DNA from: an uncultured Aquimarina sp.
GTDB taxonomy: Bacteria; Bacteroidota; Bacteroidia; Flavobacteriales; Flavobacteriaceae
Direction of reading: 5' to 3'
Assembly (NCBI GenBank): GCA_947495425.1
Contig: CANLYR010000014.1
Location: forward strand, 1-64,000
Length of the DNA stretch: 64,000 nucleotides
In this document: in pieces, positions 1 to 13,700 of the stretch
How positions within the stretch are numbered: position 1 is the stretch's first letter
Layout: every line of letters starts with the position of its first letter
Translations under genes and position numbers: made by a program
The notes under the pieces: model-generated
Told to the model about the DNA's origin: nothing
What the model saw: the letters and a program-made list of their open reading frames with translations, nothing else
Database searches by the model: none

Positions 1-2
1 CG

Positions 3-36
3 GGGTTTTATTATACTTAAATATACAACAAAACCC
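3..36 (-). terminator. Weak possible terminator hairpin after the truncated SprB-like ORF
   Basis: Seven-base arms GGGTTTT (3-9) and AAAACCC (30-36) enclose a 20-base AT-rich loop just beyond the stop codon at 43-45. On the minus strand there is no clean T-run within the window, so this is only a weak candidate. Confidence 0.25.
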
Positions 37-42
37 TCATAT

Positions 43-521
43 TTACAAGAGTTTTCGTGTTTTATGAAGGTGCCTAATTTTTAGGGTTCTAAAATCCGGT
101 CTATTATCTGGCATTGGTAAGTCATCGTATATGGCAGAAGCATTATCCGTTGTGGATCTATCCACATAATAGGATGCTGCCCAATACAACCCGGCATAGG
201 CTATCTCCCCACAAGTACTAGATATATCAAATGCAGCACTACTAGAACTAAATGTGCTGGGATCATTATCTATATCTATATAACCGAATGTTTTTCGGTT
301 ATTTACATCTGTACCATTATAATTGTCATTTGGTGTGTAAGTAATACCATTAAGTGTTTGATTAAGCCCAACAATACTATTTCCTATAACTTTTAACTCT
401 CCTCTTATATTTAGTGTACTGTTGGGGACAGGGGAAAATGATACTTGCGAAAATACAGTAGTGCTTAAAACAAGAAAAAAAAAAGAAGAAGAATCCTTTC
501 AAATCGTAGTTTTTTTTTCAT
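43..521 (-). pseudogene. Truncated SprB N-terminal paralogue, frameshifted at a T10 tract
   Basis: Reading on the minus strand from the ATG at 519-521, the frame runs MKKKLRFERILLL and hits a stop in the signal-peptide region. One extra T (or two fewer) in the ten-T run (477-484 plus flanking Ts, A10 on the plus strand) restores a good signal peptide ending FSQ. It then gives about 130 residues closely matching the mature N-terminus of the giant SprB-like protein at 1741-16425: GELKVIGNSIVGLNQ, FGYIDIDNDPSTFSSSSA, IAYAGLYWAASYYVDR and RPDFRTLKIRH. Homology stops abruptly at about position 60 and a TAA follows at 43-45. It sits last in the sprCDBF cluster. It may be a dead duplicate, a phase-variable gene switched off in this clone, or a homopolymer sequencing error. 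The abrupt end suggests a recombination remnant whatever the frame. The homology is directly visible; the cause is inferred. Confidence 0.75.
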
Positions 522-570
522 CAATTGGTTTATTTTAGGTTAGCGCTTAAAAAATGTTTTTGTGTGTTTT

Positions 571-586
571 ATACCAGTTCTGGTAT
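571..586. promoter_or_regulatory. Perfect palindrome upstream of the truncated SprB copy
   Basis: ATACCAG-TT-CTGGTAT, seven-base perfect arms with a two-base centre, lies about 50 bases upstream of the ATG at 521. The tight spacing fits a protein-binding operator better than an RNA hairpin. No regulator can be named. Confidence 0.3.
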
Positions 587-645
587 TATATCTAATTTTA
601 CATAGGTACTAAAAAATAATATTAAATATATTACCCTATGTTCAT

Positions 646-676
646 AAAAAACCTACCGTTGTTACGAGTAGGTTTT
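646..676 (-). terminator. Rho-independent terminator of sprF
   Basis: Nine-base arms AAAACCTAC (648-656) and GTAGGTTTT (668-676) surround an 11-base loop. Read on the minus strand the stem is followed by a short T-run. It lies 22 bases after the sprF stop, so it probably separates sprF from the truncated copy downstream. Confidence 0.7.
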
Positions 677-697
677 GAAAATTATGTTTTTGTTTGT

Positions 698-1654
698 TCA
701 ATATGTACATCCACATTTACTTTGCCTACAAGCAAAATCTATTCCTAACGTTATCATATGTGATCCAGCTGCACTGGTGGGTTGCAATACTTCATTTACA
801 TTAATCTGATATCCATATGCCACATAAAAGTTAGCTTTTTTGATACCCACCATAGGAGAAACGGAAAGTGGTTTAAAATCCTGATCGACCAATGATCTTA
901 AACTTATTCCTGCCCAGTAGTAATCGCCACGGTGCATTTTACGTACCTTGAGATTAATATCCGTAGTGGAGCGACCATCTCCTGCAAAATTTTGATACAA
1001 AATTGAAGGCTCTACTTCGATATCACTAAATCTGTGGTAAAACGTATACCCAGTGTATAAATAATAATTTTGTATCTGTGAGGGTTCTGTTGGATTAAAA
1101 TTATCAATCTCTTTCTGTAATAAGTTAACCGCATTAGCACTCAGAAAGAACCTTCCTAAACGATATAATAAGGCGATATCAAAATTAGAATCATTTACAC
1201 TAATATCTGCTAAACCGGGGTTAAACGGATTATCAGGATCTCCATTACTAAATTCTGAAGTATCAATACCAAACTGAGTAAACTTATAACTAATCCCAAA
1301 AGATAAGTATTGATTATTATATTCACTCAATGTTAAATGGTGTGCAAAAGACATTTGGATCCCTCGTTGTGTCGTAAAACCATTTTGATCATTAAATAAT
1401 ATAGCTCCAACCCCAGAGCGGTCAGATATTCTACCATCGATGGATAAAGATTGAGTACCGGGTGCGTCTTCTATACTCACCCATTGTTCAAAACCTGAGG
1501 CTCTAACTTGCCAACAATCTCCAATACCCGCATACGCCGAGGATATCAAGTATGGGTTATCTGCAATGTATTGATTTTGTACAGGAGCAAAAAACTCCTG
1601 GGCAAAAGTGCAATAACTTGCAAATAAGCTAAATATTACAATATATTTCTTCAT
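698..1654 (-). CDS. sprF: PorP/SprF family type IX secretion outer-membrane protein (SprF)
   Basis: This is a 318-residue outer-membrane beta-barrel protein of the PorP/SprF family. It has a cleavable signal peptide (MKKYIVIFSLFASYCTFA, then QEFFAP) and the family-typical start of the mature chain (QNQYIADNPYLISSAYAG), followed by alternating barrel strands. In Flavobacterium johnsoniae, SprF is needed to deliver the SprB adhesin to the cell surface through the T9SS, and each large adhesin tends to have its own SprF-type partner encoded next to it. Here the gene lies 86 bases downstream of the giant adhesin gene on the same strand, and a hairpin terminator follows, so it is most likely the last working gene of the sprCDBF operon. 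The family assignment is firm. The orthology to sprF rests mainly on gene order. Confidence 0.85.
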   Translation of the reverse strand: MKKYIVIFSLFASYCTFAQEFFAPVQNQYIADNPYLISSAYAGIGDCWQVRASGFEQWVSIEDAPGTQSLSIDGRISDRSGVGAILFNDQNGFTTQRGIQMSFAHHLTLSEYNNQYLSFGISYKFTQFGIDTSEFSNGDPDNPFNPGLADISVNDSNFDIALLYRLGRFFLSANAVNLLQKEIDNFNPTEPSQIQNYYLYTGYTFYHRFSDIEVEPSILYQNFAGDGRSTTDINLKVRKMHRGDYYWAGISLRSLVDQDFKPLSVSPMVGIKKANFYVAYGYQINVNEVLQPTSAAGSHMITLGIDFACRQSKCGCTY

Positions 1655-1740
1655 CTAACATTTAAAATTACAGATCATTAACGTTTCTCTCTCTATTATT
1701 TTTATCCATACAGCTTTATAACTCACTTAGGTTGTATATA

Positions 1741-4700
1741 TTATCTATACAAGGTAAAGTGACCTGTAAACTCTCTATTATCAACATCATTAAGGATTAT
1801 CGTATACCAGTAATCACCAGATGGAAGTTGTTTTCCTTGATAAAGACCTGACCATCCTTGTTGATCTCCTTTAAACTCTGCCAACATTCTACCGTATCTG
1901 TCAAATACTTTTACTTCCATATCATCAAAGAAGAACGGATCATCTGAGTTTGGTGTGATCTGTCTTGGATACCAGAATCTATCCTCTGGGGTACCATTAG
2001 GATTACCCGGATTAAAGTAGTTTGGAATACGGATATTGATGTACGTCAACGTCTGCACTACTATAGTTTCACATCCGGCAGCATCAACTACACGTATTAC
2101 ATAGTCTGCTGTTTCTCGTATCACAAAGATGTTTTCTTGTAACTCTGTATAGTCTAAAGCATCTAAATTATCTATAGTCATACCATCCTCTAACATGGTA
2201 AAGTAGTACGCATAGTTTGGTTCTCTTTCAAACGGTCTTCCTCCTTCAACACTGATTTGATATTCATTAGGGTCTTGAGGATTGTTTGTCATTTCTGCAA
2301 CAGGAATACCCAGAGGTGTATATTCTAATACCTCTATGGTTCCTATGCTTCTTCTACACATCTCATATTCCATAAATCCTTCATATTCACCCGGTACGAC
2401 TTCGAATTGGAAATCGTCATCCAGCGTCATATTTACTGCTGGATCAGGAGTTCCGTTTATACCATTAAGGGTATAAATAACATCTAGATTTCGAATAGGT
2501 GAATCTTCTTCAATCACAAACTCAACAAAATACCGCTCTTCACTAGTCATCACTGGATTCATAGGATCAGTATAATCATACTCAGGACATACCAAGCTTT
2601 CTGCTAAAGGAGCTTCTAGTCGAACCCCTGGAGTAATGTTGATAGTAAAGGCTCCCTGACACGTTGCACTATTTTGAGAATCTCTAATAAATAAGTTAGT
2701 CACACCACCCGGAAGGTTATCAATAAACAAATTAGATGGATCAGCAACTAATTCATAATTAATTCCATCGATACTCCAATAATATATCGGACTAGCCGGT
2801 GCAGGAGGTTGTAGTCCTCCAGAGATTGATATGGTAGCTGTACCGTTCATATCACCAGCACAATCCTCTGGTGTTGTTGCTGTTACTATAGCTTCGATAA
2901 GAGGCGGTTCAATAATCACGATATCCTCTACTCTTCTAGGACATCCATTAAAATCTGCTACTTCTACACGATAGGTATCTGCAGGAAGATTCTCAAAAGT
3001 ATGTTCTGCCGGTATATTGTCAAAATCATCTCCTACTAGCGCGAATACTGTATTATCAGCACTATCAAATAATGAATATACATAGGGTGCCGTTCCTCCA
3101 GGAGTACCAGGAGGGGTAATTACTCGAACAGATACACGAATACTACCATCGGTCTCTCCATTACAAGAGATAGCAATTGGATCTACATCTATTTGGAATT
3201 CTACTGGCTGCGTGATGGTAAATGTTTGTACATCAACTACACAATCCTCACTCATGGTTGTATATGTATATGATCCTGCTAATAAGTCTCCAAAGAAGCT
3301 AGTAGTTTGTGGTCCTGTATTGACTCCAAATCCTAAGTAATCAGTCCCCGTAAGGGTGTACATATAGTTTCCTAAACCGCCAGTTGCAACAGAGTTAACA
3401 GAACCTGTAGCCTCACTAAAACATACAATCGATGTATTATTTAAGTCTAATGTAACTGCTAATGGATCAGGATCTCTAACCTGTATCGTATTAGAAGATG
3501 GAGATTCACAATTATTATTATCTCTAACAAAGAAATCATAATCTCCCTCTGGCAAGTTATTAAACTCATTTCCATTGGGTCCTGTTCCAAAAGTTTCGGT
3601 ACCACTTGTGTCTATATAGAAATATGTATATCCACCAATACCAGGAGCAGAAGGTGTTCCACCACCACCGGTAACCACTATGGTATTTGGATTTGCTGTC
3701 AAACAACTAATTCCAGATGCATTAACATCTATAGTAACCGCAGGTGGTGTATCGATTAGTACTGTTGTCGTTTCCTCGCAAGCCAAGTTATCAGACACCG
3801 TTACGGTATAACTTCCTGGTTTTAAATCATTCCATGTAAACGTATCCGTACCATTATTTACGGCAGCAGATTGTGTTCCATCTGGTAGGGTTAAAGCAAA
3901 GAAATACGTACCCACACCTTGACCATCTGTAGCAACCGCAGTAATTGTACCGTCCTCGCTATCAGCACAATCTAATGTGATTGGTGCTATTGGATTTAAT
4001 CCTAACGGAGTTGGTGGTTGAATATTTATAGTAAATGGGGTCGGTTCACAACTTCTGGTATCTCTAACTCTTACTACATAATCTATTCCCGCAGGTGCTA
4101 CACCACCATCTAACAAGAAGCCTCCAAATCTTGGATCATTACCAAAAGCTACGAGTACACCTCCACCAGCATCTTCTAACTGATATTCTAATGCTCCTGT
4201 ACCTCCGCTAGCTACAGCTTCAATTAACGCATCGTCACCGGGGTTACAACTCTCATCCCGTACTTGATTAACGGTTAGTGTAATCACTGGTGGTAATGTG
4301 ATGGCTTGCACATTAGAATCTGCGTCACAGAACGGTGTTTGCGTTGCTGTAACTGTTACCTCTATATTACCAGCTTCTAGTCCGGGAATGTTTAATCCTG
4401 TTGCCGGATCTGTAGTCGTGTCACCGCCACCACTAACAACAGTACCTGTTGTAGTATTAGTAGCATCGTAAGTATATGGACCTGTATATCCAGTAACGGT
4501 TAAGTTTACCGATCCATCTGGTGGTGTCGTATTGAAACATGAAATATCATTACCTAATGTTATTGCTGCTTCAATCGTATCAAACTCTGCAATATCGTAC
4601 GCTGGTGTATCTATAAAACATGTTGTCGTTTGATCTGTTATTCTAAACACATATGATCCTACACTTGGTAACGTGAATGTTGCCGTTGTTTCTATTTCTG

Positions 4701-7700
4701 GCGTACCAGGGTCATCTCCTGTTCCCGCTGCAACTGTTTGAGAAGCAGGTGTTGGACTGCCATTAGTTCCTAAAAACTCAAATGGTCCTGTTCCTCCAGT
4801 AACCGATACAGTAACGGTCTCTGGGTTCGTACAAGAAATTACACCGCCATTAATCCCAGAAGTATCTCTAATTACTGTTGGATCGGTCATAATTGCCAAT
4901 GGTGGCACAATCACATCAAAAGCAGTAAATACACAATTCTTATCATCAGTAACAGTAATAGTGTATGTACCTTCAACTGGTGCTGTAATTGTATACTGTA
5001 CATCTGCTGCGCCAGCATCTTCATCAACTACATCAGTTTCTGATCCAGAAGAAGATGGTCCTGTATAGGATACATCATAAGGTGCAGTACCCCCACTAAT
5101 TGTTAACGTAATTACTGGTAATACCGAATCATTAGCAGCATCACAACTGTATGGTGTTTGCGTTGGAACAACATTAAGTGCAGCTGCAGGCTGACCTACT
5201 GTAATAGGTTCTAAAGTTACAGAACATCCTTTTCCAGATGTAACTACAACTTCATATTGTTGTGCTGTAATTGGTGCTACCGTGTTATTAAATAATGGAC
5301 TCGCTTGTGGCCCTGCTACTAAAGCTCCTGTAGCTGTAGGCGAAGGATCATATACAAATAATGTATAGCTATATGGTGTATCATCATCTGCAGTAGGGTC
5401 TAATTCAATTAGAATAGTTCCGTCATCTCCTCCAAAACAAGATACCGGAGTAACTGTTGCTGAAGGAATTGGGTCTACAAATCCAGGTACCGTAATATTA
5501 AATGTATCTGTACATCCCGGTGCAGTATTAATTGCACTATCGGTTACTTCAACTCTATAATCACCTGGGAAAATACCATCTGTTCCTGGCGTTGTACTAC
5601 TAAATGTTATTTCATTAGCGCCTGGTCCTGGAGTTTGCGTTACACCTGCAATAGATGTACCAGAAACAGCATCTACTAAATCAAAAGTAAAGTTTCCAGG
5701 GTTCACTGTAAAATCAGAACCTCCGGTTACTGTTGCAACAATAGTAGCATCATTATCTCTACATGTAGGATCTGTAAATACTGCCGTAACTTGCAATTCT
5801 GGATACACTTCGATTGTTCTTGGGAGAGACGGACATCCGTTCTCATCAAAGGCAACTACCGAATAGGTTCCCGGTCCACTTACATTAAAGTCTATAGTAG
5901 CTGTATTAGGTCCAGTAGGTGTTCCTGCTACTTGTGCGCCTCCATCTAGAGAAAAAGTCAATGTTCCTGCTCCCGGTGGGATCGTAACATTACTTGTTGC
6001 TGTTACCGTAAAGGTATAATTATTATCAAAATCACATGCATCATCTACAAACGGATCTATCGTATCAATTACTGGTGGTGGTGTAACGTCTGGAATAGTA
6101 ATTTCTCTTGGCGTAACACATCCATTAGCATCTTCTACAAAGATGACCCAATTTAAACTTGTCGCTGGATCTAAACTAAACGTATTAGACTCAGGGAATG
6201 TTGCTGGATCTGGCTGCGGAAGTGTTCCTGAAACAAACGCAAAGTTATACGGACCAACGCCTCCATTAGCGACCATAGTAACTACAGAGAGTCCGTTGTT
6301 ACAATCAGGGAAGGTAGCGTTATCTAAATCTAGTGTTAACGCTGCTGGTTCAGAAATTGAAACTGTATTAGAATCATCATCACAGAATGGTGTTTGTGTT
6401 GCCGTAACAGTAACCACGATATCACCTGCTCCTAATCCTGAGATAACTAATCCTGTAGCAGGATCTGTAGCCGTATCTCCAGAACCAAGTACTGTAGCAG
6501 CCGTTGTCGTATTAGTAGCTACATAATCGTATGTTCCTGCATATCCGGTAATAGTTAAAGTAACCTCACCAGTAGTATCACCTGTACAAGCAACATTAGT
6601 TAATGGTGCTATTGTGGCTTCAATCGTATCATATTCTGGTACAACAAACTCAGGAGTTAGAATAGTACATCCTGTACCTGTATCTATAATCTCAAACACA
6701 TAGGTGCCTACGGCTGGTAGATTGAATGTAGCGTTTGTCTGAACTCCTGGAGGAGGATCAACATTACCCGTACCCGTAGCAACTCCTGTTTGAGCAGTAA
6801 CAGCTCCACTTGTTTCAACAAAATCAAATGGGCCTGTACCTCCGGTTACAGAAACCGTAACTTCCTGAATGTTGGTGGTACAGTTAATTGGTGTTCCCGG
6901 AGTAACCGTTGGATCTGTCATTACAGGTAACGGCGGAATATCTAATGGTGTCAACACCAAAGGACAATTATTGGTATCAAATACGGTAAAATTATACGTT
7001 CCATCCACTGGGGCATCAATAGTTAATGCGATCGCTGGTGGCGCTGGTATTGGCGTTGGTACAGGAATTCTATCAATCACTACGCCATCAGGTCTAGTTA
7101 CGGTTACGAAGTAATCCGGCCCGGTCCCAGTGGTAGCGTCTATTGTAATTCCTATCGTTGCAGGCGTAACTGTATTTGCAGCACCACAACTAAGTTGGGT
7201 TTGTATGGATCTATCTGCAATAACAACTGTAGGATCATCAATTGTATAGTCCTGAGGATCAGTACATAACACAGATAATGTTCCATTAGCTTCTGTAGCT
7301 GTTACTTGCACCGTATATGTGCCTGCTGCAAGTCCTGTAAACTGTGGGCTTGGTTGTAAAGGCCTAGTCACTGGACCAGCAGTTATTTCGTATTGATATG
7401 TAGCTGTAGGATCTTCTGTAGCAGGATCTAAAACGGCATTGATTACACCATCCGCATCTCCATTACAAGTTACACTAGTATTGGGTTGAGGTAATAGTAC
7501 TGGTAAAGTAGGAGCCTCAATACTAACTGGAGCAGTAAATGAACAACCGGGTGCTGGTCCTCGACCATCATCTGTAACTTCAACTATATAACTTCCCGGT
7601 GCAACTCCCGTATAAACACCGGAAGCATCACCTGTTGTATTTCCGGTTGGAGTCCCTAAGCCATCTTGTAATTCATAAGTAAGTGTTCCAACAGCCGGTG

Positions 7701-10700
7701 GCGAAGTTGCACTAAGTGTAGTCGTAATTACACCATCCGGAGTTGTACAATCAGGAGCAGTAGTAAATTCTGCAACGACTTCTAAAGGATCAAATACTTC
7801 GATTGTATCTGTATTAGTACATCCAGTTTCATCTGTTATCGTAATTGTATATGTTCCTGCGGAAGATACTCTAAATACATGATTAAAATTATCAATACTT
7901 CCTGTTACAGCTGTACCTCCATTCAATTGATACTGCAATGTACCTAATCCGGTACCTACGACCTGGAAGGTATAATCATTATCATAATCACAAGCGTCAT
8001 CAACAAATGGTGGTGCAGTTACAGTAGGTAATGGATTAACTACAGTTGTTACTGTTACCGGACCAAAGGTACATCCTCTATCATCAATTACAAATATATG
8101 TTGTACTTGACCATTTGTATTCCCTAAGTCTATAACATTACTTAATAATGGGAAATCTCCTACCACAGTAGGCGTAGTTACTGGAGCTCCAAAACCATCA
8201 TCTGCGATCAAGGCATATTGGTACCCATCTGCAGTTGGTGGGATTGCAAAAGGTGTTCCTCCATCTGTATCCATGATCACTTGTGCATTGGTTCCACAAC
8301 TATTCCCTGGAGTTTGATTCGTATCCACAGAAGTGATAACGTCTGGAAGATCAATTGTGAAATCTAATCTTGCAGGACACTGCGTTCCATCAACCTCTCG
8401 CACCGTTACATAGTATTCTCCCGGAGGTAAGTTATTTATAGTAACAGGAACATTTGCTCCAGTTAAACCTGCAGCCGAACCTGAATAGGCAGCGCCAAGT
8501 GTTACATTAGTAAATGCATTAAATGTTTCCCATGACACTTCTGTTACCGAAGGATCATAGGCAGAGATTTCAAACTCTACAATACCATCATCTGTAGAAG
8601 GATTACAAGAAACATCAGTAATATCAGTAAGTGGATCATGTATGATTGTAGGTTCTGAAGGTGGAACTTCTGCAGGAACGATTTCCTGATATAAACATCC
8701 TGTTGCATTATCTCTAACCTCTAAAATATATGTTCTATTGAAATCCAAGCCAGTGTATGTATGATCTCTTATAGGTGTATTCGCATCAACTGGTGTAACT
8801 CCACCAACACTATCATCTAGTGGTTGAAAAACTCCATTGGGTGCAGGTTCTCCTACAATACGGATATCAAAACCTGGTGGAGGGTTTGCTGGAGGGTTAA
8901 TCCCCGAACCTCCTTGTACATCGATCTCAAAGGTAACTCCTCCTGGACAAGTTGCTGAAACCGTAATGTTCTGTACCAAATCGTTTGGTGGAGAGAAGAT
9001 ATCGAAGGGACCAAAAGGAGCATTATCAGTACAGCCATTTGTATCGGTTACAAAGATGAAATACTGACCAAAATCTAATCCTTCAAATCGAACAGTAGTT
9101 CCTGTAGTAACTGGATTTGGTGTTGAAGCCGCAGTAGCAGCTGGAACCAAAGGTCTTACCGAAAAATTAGCTGCGGTTACTAGCGTATAGGTGTAATTTG
9201 CTGTTCCTCCTGCTATTTCTAGGTCTATTGCTCCTAAATCTGTAACCGTACCAGAACCACCACAAGTTACAGGCTCTTCGTCTCTAAATACTTCAGTTAT
9301 AGGATCAGGTGTTGTAATTTCAACAGTACCTGGATATAAGCATCCTCTATTACTTCGTACCGTATATGGATATACTGCCTCCCCTAAATTAGGGAATGTA
9401 ATCTGAGTACCAGTAATGGTTACAAACGTACCTGTATTTTGAAAATCAATTTCATATGGTGTTTCAGTACCTGTTACATTTACAACTGCTGTACCCGTAT
9501 CTCCGTCACAATCGAGATCGACTGTAGGCGATGTAATAGTCGGCGTATCTGGATCAGTAACTACTAGAGGTGTTGTTCTAAACTCACAGCCTCGATCATC
9601 GATCACTCTAAACACATAAGATCCAGCTGTTGTGTTTGTGTAATTTGCAAATGGTGCGACGGCATTGGTTAAATGATCAACAAATGCACTGCCATCAATA
9701 GAAACTGCAATGTCATAAGGTGTATATCCCCCGTTGACAACAAATGAAAATTCTGCTGCTACAGGATTACCCAAAGCATCACATGTAATATCTGCTACCT
9801 GAGTAACTCTTAATTCTACTGCAGGTGCTATTGTTTGTGTTGGTAATATCACCGGGCATCCATTGCTATCAGTGATTGTAATCACATAATCCCCCGGTAA
9901 AGTTAAGTCTGGTGTCGTAGTAAATGTAGTTAATGCTCCAACATTTGTGTCTGGTATCACTACAGTGCCACTTCTGGTAACATTATATGTATAATCTGGC
10001 GTACCAGGATTTGCACCATCAATATCTATTGTAAAGCTTACTGTACCATCATCCAAGCAAAAATCAGAACTTGCATCAACAGTAGCATTTAATTGTGGTA
10101 GTTGATTAAGGTTAAATGTTTGTGGTGCAGAAGGACATCCATCACTGTCTGTAACAATAATCTCATATCCTATACCATTTGGCACATTATTATACGGCTG
10201 ATTAGAAGGCCTGCTTGGGCCTATTGGTAATCCTCCTGAATCATTTAGTACATATGTATAAACGGGTCCATTTCCTCCAGAAACTGCGCTAATACTTACT
10301 GTATTTGTACTAGCAGCACAATCTTGAGTTGGAGCATCTATGGTAAAAACAATTGGGTCTGGCTCAGTAATAGTAACTGTAGTACTTGTTTGGCAATTTG
10401 GCGGAGAGCCTCCAGCCAAGCTTGCATCTGTTACAGTAATGGTATACGTACCCACCTCAAGTGAACCAACAGCTACAGGAGTGGTTCCCGTTCCAGAACC
10501 TCCAGGCACTGCAATTGGTCCTGTAATTGTATAATTGAAGCTGGCGCTATTGCCCACAGTAAAAGACAATGCTCCATCATTACCACCGATACACGTAGTC
10601 CCATCTGTTTCTACTGCATTTGTGATTTGAATCGCTGGAAGTAATTCTTGTCTGAAATCTTCATCATAGCTACACTGATTATCTCCTCGTGTTGCAGTAA

Positions 10701-13700
10701 ACGTATAAGTTACTGCTCTGTTGAGAACAAATACTCCTGTTGTTGCATCACCAGATACTGGTGCCGGAACAACACTATAGGTATATGTAGGACCTGCTGG
10801 CACAGCTGTTGCGGTAACTTCGACAGTTTGTGCAGAACAGTCTGAATCGTCTATGGTAAATGTAATATCATCTACCTCTAAAAGAGGTGCTATTGTAATC
10901 GGGAAAGATTCCACACAATTATCAGTAGCCTGATTTCTAATATATAAAGTATAAGATCCATCAGTAGCAAAGTCAATTTCAAAAGGTATGGCTGCAACCG
11001 TAGTAAAAGGACCCGCAGGGTTTAAACTCCACTCATAAGTACCCGAACCTCCTGTAATTGAAGTCACCTGAGCTTGAGCGCCAGGAGTTGCTGTACAACT
11101 TAATATTCTAAAATTATCATCAATTGTAGCTGTAATTGCGTTAGGGGGGGTTAATGATATGGGGCCAAGTGGCAATTCACATCCAAACTGATCTCTTACA
11201 ACTACATTATGTGGTATTGAAGCATCTACACCATTAAATGTATTGCTAGTAGCAGCAATAGGTCCAACAGTAAGTGTTCCATCCAAAATATAGGTAAATG
11301 GACCTTCTCCAGCAGTAACGTTAACTATAATCCCACCAGTATCAGCTGGACAAGCTGGTTGAATAGGTACAAGATTACCTGCCAATGCTTCATATGGTGT
11401 TACTACAAATGGTGCTGACGTAGCAACACAACCTTCACCATCGGTAACACGTATTGTATAGGTATCTGGCGTATCAATCGAAGTAGGAGAAGTTACTCCC
11501 GCACTAAAAACACCACCACCAGAATCAATAATATCAAAGGTATACGTTGAATCTCCTCCTGTTGCCGAAAATTCTACTGTAGCATCCGGATTGGGTGCAC
11601 AGGTTAAATCTTTGGTTAAGTTAGCTGTAACGACTAGCTCAGAATTGATAGTGAAACCAATAGAACCCGAACTACAAGTACTTGCCGTATTGGTCACTAT
11701 AACAGTGTAGGCTCCAGGTACAAGATTAGGAATCTCAAAAGTATTTGCCGGCATACCAACTGGGGTAGTAAAATCTACTGCAACCGGTGCTGCACCGTTT
11801 AAACTATAGGTAAATGGCCCTAGCGGTGTAGGAATACTTGGTGTAATTGTAATTCTTTGTGTAGCTGGATTTGCTGGTGTGTAACATGCATCTCCACTTG
11901 TATCTAATGCGATAGATGGCGGACCTGTTACATCCATGATTACCTGTTGACTTACCTCACACGCTAATGCAGGATCACTATTATCTCTTACAAAAACTGT
12001 ATATGTTGCCGGAGCCAGATTATCAAATACATTACCTGATTGATAGGCCACAAGTGCAGGAAGATTTCCTGCTGCATCTCTTAATTCGTATTGATAACCA
12101 CCTCGTCCTCCAACAGCATTCACCGTAATGATTCCTGTAGGATTACCACAATCTGCTTCATCAACGTCAGTTGTAAAACTCAAGGCAAGTGTAGGTTCTG
12201 TTATTTCTACTGTAGTCGTTGCTGTACAATTTACTGCGGGTGCAGTAAGACTATTATCAGTTACTATAATTGTATATGTTCCGGCAGCCAAAGAAGGTAT
12301 GGTTACTGCTGTAGTACCACTTCCTGTTCCTGTAAAAGGTCCTGAAGGTCCTGTAACATTATAATCATATGAAGCACTGTTACCAACAGTAAACGATAAA
12401 ATACCATCGCTTGCACCTACACAATTTACGGGTTTATCTTGGGTTGCACTCGTAATTTGTATCTCAGGAACAACTGTTCCTGTAAAGTTTCCAGTATTTG
12501 TACACTCACTATCACTTCTTCTGGCTGTTACCGTATAGGATACTCCATTTGCAAATGTATATGCTGTAGTAGTACTAAATGCTGTTGGACCACCTGTGCC
12601 CGCAGCTCCACTAGCTGGATCTGGTGTAATGCTGAATTCATAAATTTCAGAAGCTGGAAGCGGATCTGGTGATGCAGAGAGCACTACATCTACTGTTTGA
12701 TTCGTACAATCTTGATCTCCCGGTGTAATGGTAACGCTATCTACTTCTAAACGTGCGTCTACACTAACAGGAAAAGGCTCAACACATGTACCTGCCTGGT
12801 CTCTAATATATATTGTATATGAGCCTGCACTTGCAAAATCTGCAGTAAAAGAAGTTCCTACTACTGCTGTAAAAGGACCTCCTGGATTTATACTCCATTC
12901 ATAGCTTCCTGAGCCTCCTGCAATGCCAGTAACCGTAACCTCTGCATCTGGGGTAGCAGCATTACATGATAATGGTCGCGTATTATTTAATGTAGCTACA
13001 ATTTGACCTGGAACCGTAAACGTTACATCAGGAGTAACTGAGAAATCACAGCCAAATTGATCTGCTACAGTAACTGTATGAGATACATTAGGATCAACAT
13101 TATTAAATGTTTCTGTTGTATTGTTGCTTGGCCCGATTGTTACTTCTGAAGGTGTTCCCTGATCTAAAATATAGGTGAATGGACCATTAGCTGTGCCCTG
13201 AGTGATTGTAACCTCAATAGATCCGGTATCGCTATTACATTCTGGACTAATTGGCGTAGCAGTTGCTTGAATAGGATCATAATCACTTACAACAACACTG
13301 CCCGCAGGAATAATACAATTACTATCTGCATCATTAACAAATACAGTATAAGTACCGGGAGCCGTTGCTCTAAATTCGTATGTAGTACCTGATAAAGGTG
13401 CCAAGGTAGTTCCCAAAAAATCAGCCTGAGTATTAAACGCAAAATTACCCGAACCACCCGTTACCGTAACTTGATAAATCGCTATAAATTCATCACCATC
13501 AAATGGTGGAGCGGTTGGATCATAATTTGGTGATGATGGATCGTTTAGTGTTGGATCCGGTTGATAATCCGGATTACATCTGAGGTCTGATAAAAGTACT
13601 GCAGTAGCTGAAAATGGTGCAGCAGCATTTACTGTTTCTGTAAATACTTCAGAACATGTACCATCGGCTGATAGTACCTGTACTTCGTATGTGTCAGGGT

